64,000 bases of DNA from Oerskovia douganii (GCF_015142735.1 NZ_JACSPN010000022.1:1-64000), one strand, 5' to 3'. Counted from the stretch's first letter, positions 25,687 through 33,549 are shown. Numbers and translations: made by a program. Notes: a model not told the origin generated them from the letters alone.

Positions 25687-25723
25687 CATCGATAGGGGGA
25701 TTTCGTGCTTTGTCTGCATCGAT
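25687..25723. promoter_or_regulatory. repeated GCATCGAT sites between regulator and beta-lactamase
   Basis: The 72-base gap between the divergent genes holds GCATCGAT at 25687-25694 and again at 25716-25723, with the AT-richest stretch of the area between them. ATCGAT is itself palindromic. They are the obvious candidates for the LysR-type regulator's binding sites. Confidence 0.55.
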
Positions 25724-25744
25724 CACCGCTCCGAGACTCGTGGC

Positions 25745-26677
25745 ATGACTCCTCGAGACGCGACCGCCCCGCTGGTCTCCCGCCGATCCGTCCTCGCCCT
25801 GCTCGCCGCTGCGGGGCTCACGGCCGCCTGCTCCCCGCAGGACACGGACCCCGTGGTCGCCGCCACGGCCTCCGGGTCAGCGCCGACCGCCGCACGACCC
25901 GACCTCGACGAGGCCCTGCGCGACCTCGAACGGTCGCGGGCGCTCACGGTCGGGGTGAGCGTGCGTGGCGGCGGCCGGGCGGACTATGGCTACCGTGCGG
26001 GCGAGCGCTTCCCGATGTGCTCGCTGTTCAAGCCGCTCGCAGTGGGGGCGCTGCTCGCAGACAGGGCCTACGACGACGCGTACTGGGCGCGCGAGATCGC
26101 GTTCGGCCCGGAGGACGTCGTGGAGAACTCTCCCGTGACGTCCGCGACGACGACGTGGCGCATGACCCCCACGCAGCTCGCCGACGCCGCGCTCCGCTTC
26201 AGCGACAACACCGCGGGCAACCTCCTGCTGCGGGAGATCGGCGGCCCGACGGCCGTCACGAGCTTCGCCGCCTCGCTCGGCGCGCGCGCGACGCGCCTCG
26301 ACCGGATCGAGCCCCAGCTCAACGAGGCGACGCCGGGAGACGACCGCGACACCTCGACGCCGGACGACGTCGCGCGCATCTACGGCGCACTGCTGCTCGA
26401 GCGCAGGGCCGGCGCCCTGACCGCGGCACGGCTCGGGGACTGGATGCTGCGGAGCACCACGTCCGGCAAGCGGTTCCGCGCCGGACTCGACGGCACCTAC
26501 GAGCTCGCGGACAAGACCGGCGCAGGAGGCTACGGCGTCGTCAACGACGCGGGCGTCCTGTGGCGGCCCGCCGTCGAGCCGACGACACTCGTCGTCATGA
26601 CCCGCACGGACTCTCCGAGCGCGACCTGGGACGACGAGGCGGTCGCCGCGATCACCCGTCTCGTCGTGGCCTCGTGA
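25745..26677 (+). CDS. class A beta-lactamase, exported
   Basis: The 310-residue enzyme has all class A motifs: Ser93-x-x-Lys96 (SLFK), SDN at 153-155, the omega-loop EPQLN with the general base Glu189 (Glu166 in standard numbering) and KTG at 257-259. The N terminus has twin arginines (SRRSVLALL) and a Cys at 29 after LTAA, so it may be Tat-exported and lipid-anchored, though the lipobox is not perfect. It should hydrolyse penicillins and perhaps cephalosporins. Its stop overlaps the next gene (GTGA). Probably induced by the divergent LysR regulator. Confidence 0.93.
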   Translation: MTPRDATAPLVSRRSVLALLAAAGLTAACSPQDTDPVVAATASGSAPTAARPDLDEALRDLERSRALTVGVSVRGGGRADYGYRAGERFPMCSLFKPLAVGALLADRAYDDAYWAREIAFGPEDVVENSPVTSATTTWRMTPTQLADAALRFSDNTAGNLLLREIGGPTAVTSFAASLGARATRLDRIEPQLNEATPGDDRDTSTPDDVARIYGALLLERRAGALTAARLGDWMLRSTTSGKRFRAGLDGTYELADKTGAGGYGVVNDAGVLWRPAVEPTTLVVMTRTDSPSATWDDEAVAAITRLVVAS

Positions 26678-27246
26678 GCGCGGGACGCTGGGTGCTCGGG
26701 GGCCTGGTCACGATCCTGGCGGTCGGCACGCTCGGGGCGGTCCTCGTGCTGGGCGCGGTCGGGCTGCAGCTGGACGCCGGGGTCGACCGCTCGCCGAACC
26801 GGTCCTCGGCCTCCCCGACCGTCTCGCCGTCTCCGACCGGAGCCTGCCCGGCGACCGACGACGACATGCCGACCGGCTGCCTGCCGTACGACCCCGAGGC
26901 GCTCATGCGCTCGAACGACGCGTACCGGCAACGGAGCTCCAGCCCGCAGGACGCGGCTCTCGCGGCGCGCTCGGTCCCGGCGGTCGAGGCGGCGCTGACC
27001 GCGCTGACCGGGTCGGGCGCGACGTTCCGCTCGCAGGACGTCGTCGACGCCCTGACCGCTGCCGGCTTCACGACGGTCCAGACCACGGGCGACACGGACG
27101 TCTGGGGAGACGGCGCGACCGCTTTCGGGATCGGCGTGAGCGTCCCGGGCGGGTGCGTGTTCGGAGACGTCCGGCCGGGCGCGCTCGCCCTGGAGTCAGG
27201 CGGCCCGATCGCCGACGGCGGCTGCCTCGAGATGCCCTCGCACTAG
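26674..27246 (+). CDS. membrane-anchored hypothetical protein, DUF6993-like
   Basis: The 190-residue protein starts at the GTG inside the beta-lactamase stop. An N-terminal hydrophobic segment (about residues 7-29) is followed by a Ser/Pro-rich linker and an extracytoplasmic domain with cysteines (TGACPATDDDMPTGCLP, PGGCVFGDV, GGCLEMP). The FRSQDVVDALTAAGF region recalls proteins annotated DUF6993. Coupling to the beta-lactamase is clear; a function in resistance is unknown. Its end overlaps the convergent CstR-like gene by four bases. Confidence 0.7.
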   Translation: MSAGRWVLGGLVTILAVGTLGAVLVLGAVGLQLDAGVDRSPNRSSASPTVSPSPTGACPATDDDMPTGCLPYDPEALMRSNDAYRQRSSSPQDAALAARSVPAVEAALTALTGSGATFRSQDVVDALTAAGFTTVQTTGDTDVWGDGATAFGIGVSVPGGCVFGDVRPGALALESGGPIADGGCLEMPSH

Positions 27247-27503
27247 GTCAGCGACAGGAAGAGCTTCTCGAGCTTCTGGACGTCGGCCGGGCCGTTCTCG
27301 TCGTCCGTGAGGCACTGCTTCATGCCCGACGCGATGATCGCGAACCCGGCACGGTCGAGCGCCTTGGACACCGCGGAGAGCTGCATCACGAGGTCGGCGC
27401 AGTCACCGCCCTCGTCGACCATCCGCACGACCGCGGCGAGCTGCCCCTGGGCGCGCTTGAGCCGGTTCGAGACCTTCTTCATCTCGTCCTTGTCGAGCTC
27501 CAT
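27243..27503 (-). CDS. CsoR/FrmR-family repressor, CstR-like persulfide sensor
   Basis: The 86-residue all-helical regulator (KKVSNRLKRAQGQLAAVVRMVDEGGDC) has two cysteines, Cys35 and Cys64, 29 residues apart as in the Staphylococcus aureus persulfide sensor CstR. The His that copper-sensing CsoR uses, four residues before the second Cys, is Gly here, arguing against copper. It is the last gene of the minus-strand sulfide operon and should bind the palindrome at 28305, repressing both directions until per- or polysulfides link the cysteines. The start at 27503 has a GAGGAAG site. Confidence 0.85.
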   Translation of the reverse strand: MELDKDEMKKVSNRLKRAQGQLAAVVRMVDEGGDCADLVMQLSAVSKALDRAGFAIIASGMKQCLTDDENGPADVQKLEKLFLSLT

Positions 27504-27514
27504 GACTCTTCCTC

Positions 27515-27925
27515 TCATCGCATGCACACGTCGCGGGTGCTGCTCGTGCGCTGCACCAGCCCGAACAGGACGACGGCCAGCGCGGGCAACACCATCCCGA
27601 CCTGGTGCGGCGCCTGGCCCAGCAGGAACGCCGCCGCGAGGACGGTGCCGCCCGAGACGACCGCGCACGGCGAGCACCCGAGGGTATCCCGCCAGGTCTC
27701 GCCGCTCGCAGGGACGTAGCTCGCGAGCGTGAGCGCCCCGGTCACGGCCACCGCGACGACGAGTCCCAGCCATGCGGGCGTGACGGCGGCCGTCCAGCCG
27801 CCGCCCGCCTGCACGAGCAGCGCGAGCAGGCCCGGGACGAGGACGGCGCCGACGACGAGCCGACGCCGTCCCCACGTCGCCCGGGCCGGGCGCCGGGTCC
27901 GCACGGGCAGCGGGACCGGGGTCAT
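27515..27925 (-). CDS. small four-helix membrane protein of the sulfide operon
   Basis: The 136-residue protein has four hydrophobic segments (about residues 22-40, 46-64, 84-102 and 106-121) and a CSPC pair in LGCSPCAVVSGGTV near the third. It lies between the CstR-like gene (11-base gap) and a mini Cys-rich gene whose stop it overlaps by ATGA. A membrane role in sulfur traffic, perhaps as a sulfite or thiosulfate carrier, is possible from context. I do not recognise the family. Confidence 0.65.
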   Translation of the reverse strand: MTPVPLPVRTRRPARATWGRRRLVVGAVLVPGLLALLVQAGGGWTAAVTPAWLGLVVAVAVTGALTLASYVPASGETWRDTLGCSPCAVVSGGTVLAAAFLLGQAPHQVGMVLPALAVVLFGLVQRTSSTRDVCMR

Positions 27926-28038
27926 GGGCAGGTGCAGCGCTCGGAGGGCTCGAACTCGGCGAGGACCTCCTCGGCGTGCAGGCCGCAGCCGGTCCAGGTG
28001 ATCTTGCGGCAGGTGCCGCAGCGGGCGGGGCTGCACAT
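27922..28038 (-). CDS. 38-residue Cys-rich mini protein, copy 2
   Basis: The product starts MCSPARCGTCRKITWTGCG and ends ERCTCP, with seven cysteines and one His. It shares the pattern CxxCxKxTWxGCGxH with the protein encoded at 28100-28273, so the two are paralogues in tandem. The fold is probably a small zinc ribbon or treble-clef-like knuckle. Its stop overlaps the next ATG by four bases, and GGAGAACCACC upstream is a good ribosome binding site. Confidence 0.65.
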   Translation of the reverse strand: MCSPARCGTCRKITWTGCGLHAEEVLAEFEPSERCTCP

Positions 28039-28099
28039 GGTGGTTCTCCTCAGGTCGGGTGGGTGCGGCGCGCAGGCCGCGGGCGGGTGGTGGGGCGGG

Positions 28100-28273
28100 T
28101 CAGCGCTTGAACAGGCGCGACAGGAAGCCACCGGCCGCGGGTGCCTTGGGCTCTGCCGCGTGGCCCTCGCAGCGGTCGGTGCGGGGGACTCCCCGCATGA
28201 CCTGGTCGACGTGCTGGCCGCAGCCGGCCCACGTCGTCTTTCCGCACTTCTTGCAGGTCACAGCTCTGCACAC
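28100..28273 (-). CDS. 57-residue Cys-rich mini protein, copy 1
   Basis: The GTG at 28273 has a textbook AGGAGG seven bases upstream, and is the first gene of the minus-strand operon facing the CoA-disulfide reductase. The product has CRAVTCKKCGKTTWAGCGQHVDQVM and a later Cys/His (RCEGH), then a short basic tail ending FLSRLFKR. It resembles the downstream copy. A metal-binding knuckle is likely; a role as sulfur carrier or reader for the regulon is speculation. Confidence 0.7.
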   Translation of the reverse strand: MCRAVTCKKCGKTTWAGCGQHVDQVMRGVPRTDRCEGHAAEPKAPAAGGFLSRLFKR

Positions 28274-28304
28274 GCTCGTCCTCCTTGGTGGATGTGATTC
28301 CACT

Positions 28305-28320
28305 ATACCCCCGGGGGTAT
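28305..28320. promoter_or_regulatory. perfect ATACCCCCGGGGGTAT palindrome, CstR-type operator
   Basis: A 16-bp perfect palindrome with the ATACCCC/GGGGTAT half-sites known for CsoR/CstR-family operators. It lies in the 75-base gap between the divergent small-protein operon and the CoA-disulfide reductase gene, which it can overlap as promoter for both. The regulator gene is in the same locus. Confidence 0.85.
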
Positions 28321-28348
28321 GCTGCTTCCCGAACCCCAGGAGGAAAGC

Positions 28349-30142
28349 ATGAAGATCGTCATCGTCGGAGGCGTCGCGGCCGGCATGTCCGCCGCCACCC
28401 GCCTGCGCCGCCTGTCGGAGGACGCCCAGATCGTCGTCCTCGACGCCGGAGAGCACGTCTCGTTCGCCAACTGCGGCCTGCCCTACTACGCGGGCGGAGT
28501 CATCGAGGACCGCGACGCGCTCCTGCTCCAGACCCCGGAGTCGCTCGCCGCCCGCTTCCGCATCGACGTCCGCGTCCGCCACCGCGTGACCGGCGTCGAC
28601 GCCTCGGCCCACACCGTCACGGTCCGTGACCTCACGACCGGCCAGGAGACCGTCGAGACCTACGACCGCCTCGTGCTGAGCCCCGGCGCCCGACCGGTCG
28701 TCCCGCCCGCCCCCGGCATGGACCGCGCCCTCGTGCTGCGCGACGTGTCCGACGTCGACCGGATCGTCGCCGCGATCGACGGCACGGCCGGCTCGACGAC
28801 GGGAGCAGCCCACGCACCCGCCCGTTCGGCCGTCGTGATCGGCGCCGGGTTCGTCGGCGTCGAGGTCGCCGAGAACCTCGTCCACCGCGGACTCGACGTG
28901 ACCCTCGTCGAGCTCGGCGACCAGGTCCTCGCCCCGCTCGACCCCGAGATGGCGATCCGCGTCCGCCAGGAGCTCGAGGCCCACGGCGTCCACGTCCGCA
29001 CCTCGACCCAGGTCAGCGCGCTCGGTCCGGACACGGCCGACCTGGCGACCCCCGACGGCTCCCCGCGCGGGACCGTCCCGGCCGACCTCGTGGTCGCCGC
29101 GATCGGCGTCCGCCCCGACGTCGAGCTCGCGGTCCTCGCCGGCGCACGGATCGACCCCCGCGGTGGCATCGTCGTCGACGAGGACCTGCGCACGACCGTC
29201 CCCGACGTGTTCGCCGTGGGCGACGCCGCGACCAAGCGCGACGCCCTCGCGCCCCACGACACCGCCGGTGCCGGGTCGGCGGGCCCCGAGCCGACGACCC
29301 TGATCCCCCTCGCGAACCTCGCCAACCGGCACGGGCGGCACGTCGCCGACGTGATCCTGGGTCGCCGCAGCGGCATGCGGCCCTCGATGGGGACCGCCGT
29401 CGTCGGGGTGTTCGGGCTGACGGCCGCGAGCGTCGGACGCAGCGAGAAGCGCCTGCGCGCCGAGGGACGGCCCTACCGGGCCATCCACACGCACCCCGCC
29501 CAGCACGCGGGCTACTACCCCGGCGCGACCCAGATGGCGCTCAAGATCCTCGTCGACCCCGAGACCGACCAGGTCCTCGGGGCGCAGGGCGTCGGCCGCG
29601 ACGGCGTCGACAAGCGCATCGACGTGATCGCCACCGCCGTCGCAGGCGGCCTCACGGCCTCCGACCTCGCCGACCTCGAGCTCGCGTACGCCCCCGCGTA
29701 CGGCTCGGCCAAGGACCCCGTCAACATGCTCGGGTACGTCGCCGACAACCTGCGCACGGGCGAGACCCGCAGCGTCCAGTGGCACGAGCTCGACGACCTC
29801 GTCGCGCAGGGCGCGACCGTCGTCGACGTCCGCACGCCGGGCGAGCACGCGCGCGGGACGGTCGAGGTCGGCCGTGACGACGCTCTCGCCGAGACGGGCA
29901 CGCGCCCCGCGCTCAACGTCCCGCTCGACGAGCTGCGCGAACGAGCCGCTGCCGAGATCCCGGCCGGGGCACCCGTCGTCGTGCACTGCCAGGTGGGGCA
30001 GCGCGGGCACACCGCCGCGCGCCTGCTCACCCAGCTCGGCTACGACGTGCGCAACCTCGACGGCGGCTACCTCACGTGGCGCGACGGGACGCTCGCACGG
30101 CGCGCAGCCCACGCCGAGGACCTCGCGTCCACCGAGGCCTGA
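28349..30142 (+). CDS. CoA-disulfide/CoA-persulfide reductase with C-terminal rhodanese domain
   Basis: The 597-residue flavoprotein starts KIVIVGGVAAGMSAATRLRRL (FAD site), has the single redox Cys42 in SFANCGLPYY, a second nucleotide site SAVVIGAGFVGVEVAENL, the FAD motif VPDVFAVGDAA and a C-terminal dimerisation domain. Residues from about 480 are a rhodanese domain with active-site Cys547 in VHCQVGQRG. This fused type (CoADR-Rhd) reduces CoA persulfide or polysulfide with NAD(P)H. The ATG follows CAGGAGG. Control by the palindrome at 28305 is expected, making this the enzyme arm of a sulfide-detoxification regulon. Confidence 0.93.
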   Translation: MKIVIVGGVAAGMSAATRLRRLSEDAQIVVLDAGEHVSFANCGLPYYAGGVIEDRDALLLQTPESLAARFRIDVRVRHRVTGVDASAHTVTVRDLTTGQETVETYDRLVLSPGARPVVPPAPGMDRALVLRDVSDVDRIVAAIDGTAGSTTGAAHAPARSAVVIGAGFVGVEVAENLVHRGLDVTLVELGDQVLAPLDPEMAIRVRQELEAHGVHVRTSTQVSALGPDTADLATPDGSPRGTVPADLVVAAIGVRPDVELAVLAGARIDPRGGIVVDEDLRTTVPDVFAVGDAATKRDALAPHDTAGAGSAGPEPTTLIPLANLANRHGRHVADVILGRRSGMRPSMGTAVVGVFGLTAASVGRSEKRLRAEGRPYRAIHTHPAQHAGYYPGATQMALKILVDPETDQVLGAQGVGRDGVDKRIDVIATAVAGGLTASDLADLELAYAPAYGSAKDPVNMLGYVADNLRTGETRSVQWHELDDLVAQGATVVDVRTPGEHARGTVEVGRDDALAETGTRPALNVPLDELRERAAAEIPAGAPVVVHCQVGQRGHTAARLLTQLGYDVRNLDGGYLTWRDGTLARRAAHAEDLASTEA

Positions 30143-30154
30143 CCCACCGGCGCG

Positions 30155-30192
30155 CCGGGCGGGCGAGGGCAGGACGGCCTCCGCCCGCCCGG
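30155..30192. terminator. GC-rich hairpin after the reductase gene
   Basis: CCGGGCGGGCG and CGCCCGCCCGG form 11-bp arms 13 bases past the stop codon. The gap 30143-30318 otherwise holds only further G/C blocks. Confidence 0.6.
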
Positions 30193-30318
30193 GCCCCCGG
30201 GCAAGGGGGCCGGTCCTCGTCGGCCCGTCCGGGCGCGGCGGTCGCCTCCGCGCGGGCTGCCTACGATGGTCGGGTCCGCCACGCCCCCCGGGCGTGACCC
30301 CGCACCGGCAGGAGCCTC

Positions 30319-30429
30319 ATGCCCGTCCGTCCCCGCACCGTCCTGCTCGTCTCGGCAGGGATCGCCGCCGTGCTGCTCGGCTCGCTCGTGGTGTTCCTGT
30401 CGATCGTCGGGATCGACGGCGTCGCCTGA
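30319..30429 (+). CDS. 36-residue single-helix membrane peptide
   Basis: The ATG at 30319 has GCAGGAGCC as ribosome binding site. The product is a short basic start (MPVRPRTV) followed by one hydrophobic helix (LLVSAGIAAVLLGSLVVFLSIVGI) and DGVA. Such microproteins are common but rarely annotated. No family is recognised and the neighbours give no hint of its role. Confidence 0.5.
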   Translation: MPVRPRTVLLVSAGIAAVLLGSLVVFLSIVGIDGVA

Positions 30430-30436
30430 GAGCGGC

Positions 30437-30631
30437 TCAGACCACCTCGTGCGACCCGGTCCACGACGCCACCGTGCGGTCGTCCGAGGTCTGCAACGAG
30501 AACGACGTGAGCGGCAGGTTCCCGCTCCGCTTGCGAGACCGGACGACGTCGAGCGCCGCCTCGTCGCTCTCGGCCTCGAACGGTTCGCCTCGCAGCGCAG
30601 CGGTCGCCGTCAGGATCGAGTAGGTGGTCAT
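30437..30631 (-). CDS. 64-residue hypothetical protein
   Basis: The frame starts MTTYSILTATAALRGEPFEAESDEAALDVVRSR and has mixed polar composition with no signal or helix-spanning segment. The ribosome binding site is weak, but the amino-acid sequence looks like a small alpha/beta domain rather than a shadow frame. It is convergent with the preceding microprotein gene. Function unknown. Confidence 0.5.
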   Translation of the reverse strand: MTTYSILTATAALRGEPFEAESDEAALDVVRSRKRSGNLPLTSFSLQTSDDRTVASWTGSHEVV

Positions 30632-30730
30632 GACGGACGAGCCTAGAGCCATACCCCGCCCCGAGACGACCCCCGACAGGATCACAGTCGCCGCTCCCCC
30701 CTCCCCTCGGCGAGACCCGGTACCCTGCGC

Positions 30731-30747
30731 GTGCTCCGCCGTCGGGC
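30731..30747. repeat. CTCCGCCGTCGGGC repeat copy
   Basis: One copy of the dispersed repeat in its GAGCG-tailed form (reverse orientation), 43 bases before the phosphatase gene. No inverted partner is nearby. Confidence 0.7.
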
Positions 30748-30789
30748 CTGGGAGATGCTCGGAGGACCACGCCCACCACGGAGGCCACC

Positions 30790-31416
30790 ATGCCCGACCC
30801 CCAGCTCGTGCTCCTGCGGCACGGCGAGACCGAGTGGAGCCGTACCGGCCGGCACACCGGCACGAGCGACATCCCGCTCACGGCGCTCGGTGAGGACCAG
30901 GCGCGGGCCGCCGGGCGGACCCTCGCCGGACGCGACTTCGCGCTCACCCTGTGCAGCCCCCTGCTCCGCGCCCGGCGGACCGCCGAGCTCGCCGGGCACG
31001 CCGACGCGGTCACCGACCCCCACCTCGCCGAGTGGGACTACGGCCCCGTCGAGGGGCGCACGGCCGACGACGTGAGCCGGGAGATCGGGCGGGACTGGCT
31101 GATCTTCCGCGACGGCGTGCACGTCGGTCCCCGCGCCGCGGCCCCGGGCGACGCCGGCGGACGCCACGGCGAGACGCTCGACGAGGTCGCCGCCCGGGCG
31201 CGCGCCGTCGTCGAGCGCGTCGAACCCGTGCTGCGCGACGGGGGCGACGTGCTGCTCGTCGCGCACGGCCACCTGCTGCGCGTGCTCACGGCCGTGTGGC
31301 TCGAGATGGAACCCGACGCGGCCGCCCGGTTCGAGCTGGGGACCGCGAGCATCAGCGTGCTCGGGCACGGGCACGGCCTGCGCACCCTGGAGGGGTGGAA
31401 CCAGCCGACGGGCTGA
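30790..31416 (+). CDS. histidine phosphatase family protein (acid phosphatase/PGM-like)
   Basis: The 208-residue enzyme has the branch-1 hallmark LLRHGETEWS near the N terminus (catalytic His), CSPLLRARRTAELAG, the acid region AEWDYGPVEGRT and the second His in LLVAHGHLLRVL. Its length suits a small phosphatase such as those acting on phosphoglycolate, sugar phosphates or alpha-ribazole phosphate; substrate unknown. It leads a short run with the next two genes. Confidence 0.92.
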   Translation: MPDPQLVLLRHGETEWSRTGRHTGTSDIPLTALGEDQARAAGRTLAGRDFALTLCSPLLRARRTAELAGHADAVTDPHLAEWDYGPVEGRTADDVSREIGRDWLIFRDGVHVGPRAAAPGDAGGRHGETLDEVAARARAVVERVEPVLRDGGDVLLVAHGHLLRVLTAVWLEMEPDAAARFELGTASISVLGHGHGLRTLEGWNQPTG

Positions 31417-31446
31417 GCACGTCCCCGTTCGCCGGGCCACTACCGT

Positions 31447-32265
31447 GTGCGGGTGACGACGACCGCACCCCGCGTCGGGACGACGCCCCTGTCGAAGGTC
31501 AGGCTCCGCGACGTCCCCGGCGTGGCCTGGACCCTAGCGGTCGGATTCGCTCCACGTGCCCGGGACGGCGGGCGCCGTGCCCGCCTGCTGTCCGCCGCGA
31601 CCTGGCTCTACTGGTGTGCGACCGTCCTGGTGCTGCCCGGCATGAGGCATCACGACCGTCTCGTCGTCGCACGGGTCGGACGCCGTTCCTTCGGCGCCCA
31701 GGTGGCGATCGCCGGACGCATCGTCGTCGCCGTCGTCGGCCTGGAGGTCGCCGTGTTCGCGATCCTGCTCCTCCCCGAGGTGCTCGTCTGGTGGGCACCC
31801 GCCATGACCTGGGTGGTGCTGGGCTGCCTGGGCGCCTGGCTCGTGACCAGCCTCCTGACGGCCCTCGCGCTGCTGACGCCGATCCTCGCCCGGATCTGGG
31901 CCGTGGGTGCCGAGGCGCGGCGACGGCTCGGCACGGAACAGGCCGCCGCCGACCTCGCGACGGTCAGGTCCACCCGCTGGACCGTCGACTCGGTGACCTC
32001 ACGCCTGCCGCACGGCGGCCTCGCGGTCGTCGCGGCCCACGTGCGCGCGACCGTGCCCCTGGGCGAGACGGTCGTGGTGCAGGCCGCGTCGGCGAACCAC
32101 GTGCGGCTCTACGAGCGGTACGGGCTCGCCCCGCTCGCGATCGCGCCCTGGACCCTGGTCGGGGAGCACCTCTCTCAGCACCGCTCCCCCGGGCGTGGAC
32201 GCCCGGGCCGCCCCCGGACCGCCGTCCCGGAGGACTCGCCCGAGGTGGCACGATGCTCCCCATGA
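31447..32265 (+). CDS. two-helix membrane protein with GNAT-like C-terminal piece
   Basis: The 272-residue protein starts at GTG 31447 or 31453. It has a basic N-terminal region, hydrophobic segments at about residues 97-117 and 120-145 and then a soluble domain. That domain contains ANHVRLYERYGLAPLA, which matches the terminal N..LYE..GF element of GNAT acyltransferases. A full acetyl-CoA-binding P-loop (R/QxxGxG/A) is not evident, so activity is doubtful. It overlaps the PH-domain gene by 13 bases. Confidence 0.6.
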   Translation: MRVTTTAPRVGTTPLSKVRLRDVPGVAWTLAVGFAPRARDGGRRARLLSAATWLYWCATVLVLPGMRHHDRLVVARVGRRSFGAQVAIAGRIVVAVVGLEVAVFAILLLPEVLVWWAPAMTWVVLGCLGAWLVTSLLTALALLTPILARIWAVGAEARRRLGTEQAAADLATVRSTRWTVDSVTSRLPHGGLAVVAAHVRATVPLGETVVVQAASANHVRLYERYGLAPLAIAPWTLVGEHLSQHRSPGRGRPGRPRTAVPEDSPEVARCSP

Positions 32266-32786
32266 GCGTCAACAAGAACCTCGCCGAGGGCGAGAGCGTC
32301 GTCATGGAGCTGCGGACCCACCCCAAGGCCCTGTTCCTGCCGGTCCTCGTCCTGGTGCTGATCGTCGCCGCCGCGACGGCCATCCTCTGGTTCTCGCCCG
32401 AGCACCCGGTGATCCTGTGGGGGACGCTCGGCGTCGCAGCGGTCGCGGCGGTCGTCTGGGTCGTCGTGCCGCACCTGCGCTGGCTGACCACCAGCTACAC
32501 CGTGACGACCAAGCGCATCTCGACGCGCACGGGCATCCTCACGCGCACGGGCCGCGACATCCCGCTCTACCGCATCAACGACGTGACGTACGAGAAGGAC
32601 CTCGTCGACCGCCTGTTCGGCTGCGGGACGCTCATCATCTCGGACGCGACCGCCAAGCCCGGCATGACGCTGCCCGACGTCCCGCGCGTCGAGGAGGTCC
32701 AGGTCCGGCTCCACGAGCTGCTGTTCGCGGCCGACGACGGCTCGGACGACGGCGAGTGGCCCCCGAACGAGCCGCAGCGCGCCTGA
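32253..32786 (+). CDS. bacterial PH-domain membrane protein (YdbS-like)
   Basis: The 177-residue protein has two hydrophobic helices (about residues 27-47 and 54-71) followed by a bPH2 domain (SYTVTTKRISTRTGILTRTGRDIPLYRINDVTYEKDLVDRLFGCGTLIISDA). The ATG at 32253 is preferred to the one at 32262 because GAGGTGG is correctly spaced before it. A GGDDGEWPPNEP-like acidic tail ends the protein. The family's role is undefined, probably at the membrane. Confidence 0.85.
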   Translation: MLPMSVNKNLAEGESVVMELRTHPKALFLPVLVLVLIVAAATAILWFSPEHPVILWGTLGVAAVAAVVWVVVPHLRWLTTSYTVTTKRISTRTGILTRTGRDIPLYRINDVTYEKDLVDRLFGCGTLIISDATAKPGMTLPDVPRVEEVQVRLHELLFAADDGSDDGEWPPNEPQRA

Positions 32787-32832
32787 GCCGCCCCGCCCCG
32801 CGGCGGCCTCTCGCCCCGCACCCGGCGAGGGG

Positions 32833-33516
32833 TCAGCGGACCGCCCGCTCGGCGCGCTCGAGCATCTCCGCCGAGAGCCGGACCTCGCCCGCCTCCTGCG
32901 ACGCGAGCAGCCGCGCCGCGAGGTCGGCCGCCGTCCCGGCCGCCCGTGACCCGAACCAGTCCGCGATGCTCACGCCGTGCGAGGGCGAGCGCACGACCTC
33001 GACCGTGTCCCCGGCCTGCACCTCGCCCGGCGTCACGACCCGCAGGTAGGCACCCGTGCGGTTCGCGTCGGTGAAGCGCTTGACCCAGCGGTCCTCGCCC
33101 AGGCGGCGCGCGAACGTCGCGCACGGCGTCCGCGGCTGCGTGACCTCCAGGACAGCGCTCCCGACCTGCCAGCGCTCACCGATCAGCGCCCCGCTCGCCG
33201 CGACCCCGCGCGTGCGGAAGTTCTCGCCGAACAGGCCGGGCACGACCTCGTAGCCGAGCTCGGCCGACCAGTGGTCGGCGTCCTCCTGCGAGTACGCGTA
33301 CACGGCCTGCTCCTCGCCGCCGTGGTGCGCACGGTCGGCCTGGACGTCGGCGTACAGGCCCAGCGGGCGCACCTTGACGGGCCCCTCGACGGGTCGCTTG
33401 TCGATCGCGGTCACGCCGACCGTGCCCGCGTCGGGCAGCAGGACGTGCACGCGGCACACGGCGAGGAGCTCACCGGTCGCGCCGGGACGGGCAGGGGCGG
33501 GGAGTGCTGGGGTCAC
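32833..33516 (-). CDS. MOSC-domain protein
   Basis: The 227-residue protein matches stand-alone MOSC proteins (YiiM type): AIDKRPVEGPVKVRPLGL, DRAHHGGEEQAVYAYSQED, LFGENFRTRG, and the conserved Cys in VTQPRTPCATFARRLG. MOSC domains transfer sulfur to molybdenum cofactor or detoxify N-hydroxylated bases. It starts at GTG 33516 and ends 46 bases from the convergent PH-domain gene. Confidence 0.9.
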   Translation of the reverse strand: MTPALPAPARPGATGELLAVCRVHVLLPDAGTVGVTAIDKRPVEGPVKVRPLGLYADVQADRAHHGGEEQAVYAYSQEDADHWSAELGYEVVPGLFGENFRTRGVAASGALIGERWQVGSAVLEVTQPRTPCATFARRLGEDRWVKRFTDANRTGAYLRVVTPGEVQAGDTVEVVRSPSHGVSIADWFGSRAAGTAADLAARLLASQEAGEVRLSAEMLERAERAVR

Positions 33517-33549
33517 CGGAAGATTCTCCCAGGTCGGCGCGGTCCCCCG

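Noticed and set aside
27243-27503. Copper-responsive CsoR
   Set aside because: The His ligand of the Cys-His-Cys copper site is Gly here, and the neighbours are sulfur enzymes, not copper ATPases.
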